Assembly: GCF_000729995.1 (NCBI RefSeq)
Contig: NZ_JNFG01000002.1
Span: 161,428-225,427, forward strand
Direction of reading: 5' to 3'
Length of the DNA: 64,000 bases
Source: Caballeronia sordidicola
GTDB taxonomy: Bacteria; Pseudomonadota; Gammaproteobacteria; Burkholderiales; Burkholderiaceae
Under the pieces are notes generated by a model. It ran no database searches, was not told the DNA's origin, and worked only from the letters and a program-made list of their open reading frames with translations. Shown piece after piece: positions 61,457-64,000 of the stretch. The number at the start of each line of letters is the position of its first letter. The first letter of the stretch is position 1. Made by a program: the position numbers and the translations under genes.

Positions 61457-61947
61457 GCGGTCACCAGCGAAGCGAGATCGAAGGCCCGGTTCAGTCCGCT
61501 TGGATTGGGCAAGACCCACGCGCGTGCGCCGCCGAACGGTTCGGTTTGCAAACCCCAATCGATATTGCTCGTGCCCGAGATTGCCGAGAGCGCCATCTTT
61601 CCAAGGAAGGCAATGTTCCGTGGTGAGTAGTGCTCGATCTTCCGCCGGAAATCATCCCCGGCCAGTTCAATCTCCGAGCGCGACAGTTCCGCGGCCTGCG
61701 CTGTGGCTCGTGGAACGACCGTGGTGAGACCGCAGCCGTACTGAAGCACCGTGCGGTCGTCTTCGGGACGAATCTGTTCGGGAGTAAAGCCCGCCAGATG
61801 CATGACTCGCCAGAACCGGTTGCCTCTGCCCTCGAAGTGATGACCTGTCGCTGCCGCGCGCAAACCGGGATTGATTCCGCAGAATATCAGCGACAAGCCC
61901 GGTTCAAGCAGATCGGGAAGGGACGGTGGGAAAACGACCTCACTCAT
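61417..61947 (-). CDS. mug: G/U mismatch-specific DNA glycosylase (Mug-like)
   Basis: 176 residues, uracil-DNA glycosylase superfamily. LIFCGINPG (the water-activating Asn in INPG) and LPNPSGLN (minor-groove loop) are the two Mug motifs; GHHFEGRGNRFWRVMHLAG is also conserved. Removes uracil or thymine opposite guanine and some alkylated bases. Start at ATG 61947 with AAGGGGG upstream. Lies 34 bases downstream of the GlxA gene. Its 3' end overlaps the end of the LysR gene by 40 bases, antisense. Confidence 0.92.
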   Translation of the reverse strand: MSEVVFPPSLPDLLEPGLSLIFCGINPGLRAAATGHHFEGRGNRFWRVMHLAGFTPEQIRPEDDRTVLQYGCGLTTVVPRATAQAAELSRSEIELAGDDFRRKIEHYSPRNIAFLGKMALSAISGTSNIDWGLQTEPFGGARAWVLPNPSGLNRAFDLASLVTAYREVRIAVASTP

Positions 61948-61981
61948 AGCAACCCCCTTGCACGGGAACGGAGTAAGGCCG

Positions 61982-63025
61982 TCAAGCCCCCACTCCGGCC
62001 GACAGACCACCCAGCCCTTGAAAAGAGACTTGCTTGCCGGCGCTGTTCCCCGCCCATGACTCTTTGCCTGCCTCGCCGCGGAATCGTTGGCGGTATTGTT
62101 TGGGTGTTACGTCCAGCCGTCGCGAGAAAGTCGTGCGCATATGCGTGGCACTGCGGAAACCGCATTTAAATGCCACGGTCTTCAGCGGTGCATCCGTGTC
62201 TTCGAGCAGCTTCCTCGCGCTATCGACGCGAACCTGCTCAACAAACACAGACGGCGTCACCTTTGCATACTTCGCAAATAATCTGGAGAAGGTCCGTCGG
62301 CTCACTGCTACCGCGCCCGCCAGCTGTTCGATCGATAGTGCATCGGTTATATGCTCGGTCACATAGCGATGCACTTTGCGGATAACCGGATCTTCTTCCT
62401 TCCCTGACCCAACATACGGGCTGTACTGCGACTGGCCGCCTTCCCGCTGGATGTAGACCACAAGACGCTTTGCAACATGCACCGCCAATTCGTGTCCCCA
62501 GTCTTCGGCAACGAGCGACAGGCACAGATCGATGCCAGCCGTCACGCCTGCCGAGGTAAAGAGGCGTCCATCACGAACGAAGATCTTGTCGGGCTGCACA
62601 CGTGCCTGCGGAAATTCGCGGGCGAGGCGGTCCGCGTTCGCCCAGTGGGTTGTCACTTCCTTGCCGTCAAGCAGTCCCGCATGCGCAAGCACGAATGCCC
62701 CATTGCAAACCGAGCCGAACCGGGTCGCGCCTTTAGCCTGATTTTGCAGCCACGTCAGAAAGTCAGTTGATTGATGATCATCGGGCAACTGTGGGCCGCC
62801 TGCGACCAGGATCAGGTCCCATTGCGTATCGAGATCCGCATACCCGAACGGAACGGAAAGACCCATCCCGTTCGAGCAGGTCACGGTGCCGGCCCGAAGT
62901 CCTACAAGGGAGACTTTATATTTTTGATGCTCGGGAAGCATCGTGTTTGCTTCAGCGAACACGTCGAGGGGGCCCGCAACATCGAGCGCCTGCACACCAT
63001 CGAACATGACAATGGCGACTTTCAT
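61982..63025 (-). CDS. GlxA family transcriptional regulator (DJ-1/PfpI + AraC HTH)
   Basis: 347 residues. N-terminal DJ-1/PfpI-like domain about 1-190 with the nucleophile elbow SVCNGAFVLAHAGLLDG (Cys107), then two AraC-type HTH motifs (LSIEQLAGAVAVSRRTFSRL and KTVAFKCGFRSATHMRTTFS). AAGAAGG precedes the ATG. Upstream of Mug on the same strand; a second GlxA-like gene starts 437 bases away in the opposite direction. Confidence 0.93.
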   Translation of the reverse strand: MKVAIVMFDGVQALDVAGPLDVFAEANTMLPEHQKYKVSLVGLRAGTVTCSNGMGLSVPFGYADLDTQWDLILVAGGPQLPDDHQSTDFLTWLQNQAKGATRFGSVCNGAFVLAHAGLLDGKEVTTHWANADRLAREFPQARVQPDKIFVRDGRLFTSAGVTAGIDLCLSLVAEDWGHELAVHVAKRLVVYIQREGGQSQYSPYVGSGKEEDPVIRKVHRYVTEHITDALSIEQLAGAVAVSRRTFSRLFAKYAKVTPSVFVEQVRVDSARKLLEDTDAPLKTVAFKCGFRSATHMRTTFSRRLDVTPKQYRQRFRGEAGKESWAGNSAGKQVSFQGLGGLSAGVGA

Positions 63026-63462
63026 GCCGTGACCTTCTTGGAGTGGGTAAGCCCGTTTCCGATACCGGCGATTTGATTGGCTTCACCCAAACGACTGGAC
63101 CCAAGCCGACCAACCTGTATTCACGAGCGATACGCGAGGTTACCGCAATAGCCCGAAAACGGTGATGGGCTAACCGGTAAGAGTCTTTTGCGTGTGGGTA
63201 ATAAAACTGGACTGGAGCGGTGCGCGACGGACATTAGCTTTCTCGACGCAGCGCAACTAAACGTATGACGTTATCGCAGCGGCGCCGTTGGCCCAAATCT
63301 CACGTTGATTGGCCCGTCATGGCGACATCCACGTGTTTCCTCTCCCATGTCGGCTGATTAGACTTGAGTTTCCATGGATGCGGCCACGGCCGCCTCTTCA
63401 AACGTCGCGCACATCGTTGATGCGGGGCGCTCGTATGCAGTGAATTTGAGGAGCAACGGCGC
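63026..63462. other. 437-base divergent intergenic region between two GlxA-type genes
   Basis: No gene supported on either strand. It must contain the promoters of both GlxA-type genes. I see no perfect palindrome; TAATAAAAC near 63200 is the most AT-rich piece. Confidence 0.5.
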
Positions 63463-64000
63463 ATGCATGTTGCGATGATGCTGTACGCAGGATTCCGGTT
63501 GCTCGAAGTGACAGGGCCGATGGACGTTTTCCACGAAGCGAACCGTCTATGCGGCGCAACGCTTTACGAGCAGCATCTCGTGGGGCCGTTGCCGGGACCG
63601 GTCCTGTGCTCGAATGGCGTAGCGGTAGGCACGACGGAATCCCTGCTGGATCTGGACACTTCATTCGACATTGTCGTCGTGCCAGGTTCGCCGGTCATCA
63701 GCCCGGGGCGTGAGCATCGCGAACTGGTGGACTGGCTTAGCGATGCCGGACGCAGCGTGCGAAGGCTCGCGTCGGTGTCCAATGGCGCTTTTTTAGTCGC
63801 GCGCTCCGGCCTTGCCGACCATCGCGCGTTGACCACGCATTGGCGCGATGCGCAACGGCTCTCCGCCGAGTATCCCTTGGTCCACGTCATGAGCAATCAA
63901 CGGTATGTGAAGGATGGCAACCTTTACTCGTCGTGCGGGGTAAGTGACGGTATGCAGGTGGCCTTGGCTCTGGTCAGGGAGGATCTTGGCGAAGAGTTTG
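63463..64000 (+). CDS. GlxA family protein, partial at window end
   Basis: The first 179 residues are inside the window; the rest is cut off. GAGGAG lies nine bases before ATG 63463. The DJ-1/PfpI domain is clear: LYAGFRLLEVTGPMDVFHEA, DIVVVPGSPVI and LASVSNGAFLVARSGLADHR, TTHWRDAQRL. The elbow residue is Ser106 where the divergent paralogue has Cys107, so a thiol-based activity is excluded here. An AraC-type HTH would be expected beyond the end. Confidence 0.88.
   Translation, partial: MHVAMMLYAGFRLLEVTGPMDVFHEANRLCGATLYEQHLVGPLPGPVLCSNGVAVGTTESLLDLDTSFDIVVVPGSPVISPGREHRELVDWLSDAGRSVRRLASVSNGAFLVARSGLADHRALTTHWRDAQRLSAEYPLVHVMSNQRYVKDGNLYSSCGVSDGMQVALALVREDLGEEF

Overview
The window looks like an accessory or secondary-replicon stretch from a Burkholderiaceae bacterium, most likely Paraburkholderia, Caballeronia or a close relative. 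This rests on GC-rich sequence, a Burkholderia-type 16-strand porin, a membrane PQQ dehydrogenase, an RND/MFS tripartite efflux set with a NodT-type lipoprotein, and a high density of LysR regulators and short-chain dehydrogenases (SDRs). Species identity was not tested. No rRNA, tRNA, CRISPR array, transposase or complete mobile element was recognised.

Layout. 1-5.7 kb: an exported cupin, a small hypothetical protein, and an AKR-MFS-SDR operon divergent from a LysR gene. 5.8-12.4 kb: a second LysR gene with a SnoaL-like protein, then a GcvA-type LysR upstream of an SDR, an ACS-family MFS permease and a transketolase split into two overlapping genes, which reads as a carbohydrate catabolism cassette. 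12.4-17 kb: a DUF4336 protein, an S10-type serine carboxypeptidase homologue and decayed gene remnants. 17-26 kb: an FdhF/YdeP molybdopterin oxidoreductase, an exported alpha/beta hydrolase, an SDR, an MsbA-like ABC exporter, a DUF899 protein and an Amj-type lipid II flippase.

26.3-31.8 kb is the most distinctive block. Two HxlR-family regulators each face away from a short operon of NAD(P)-binding oxidoreductases, with clear repeats in both divergent intergenic regions. One oxidoreductase copy is frameshifted relative to its paralogue. 32-36.7 kb: an ABC-F protein, a GNAT acetyltransferase, a bidirectional terminator, a PRC-barrel protein, a VOC protein, a LIC_13387 family membrane protein and a decayed PiT phosphate transporter.

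36.9-46.3 kb: acyl-CoA dehydrogenase, saccharopine-dehydrogenase-like reductase, SCP-x type thiolase and CaiC-like CoA ligase in one operon, followed by a porin and a membrane-bound PQQ dehydrogenase. Together they suggest uptake, periplasmic oxidation and CoA-dependent degradation of an organic acid or alcohol; the substrate cannot be read from sequence. 46.5-54.9 kb: a BON protein, an SDR lacking the canonical catalytic tyrosine, an NmrA-like protein divergent from a MocR regulator, a class II aldolase plus ketopantoate-reductase pair divergent from a Crp/Fnr regulator, and an ankyrin protein. 55-64 kb: an EmrAB-type pump with its outer-membrane factor and an ABM-domain protein divergent from a LysR, then a Mug DNA glycosylase and two divergent GlxA-family genes, the last cut by the window end.
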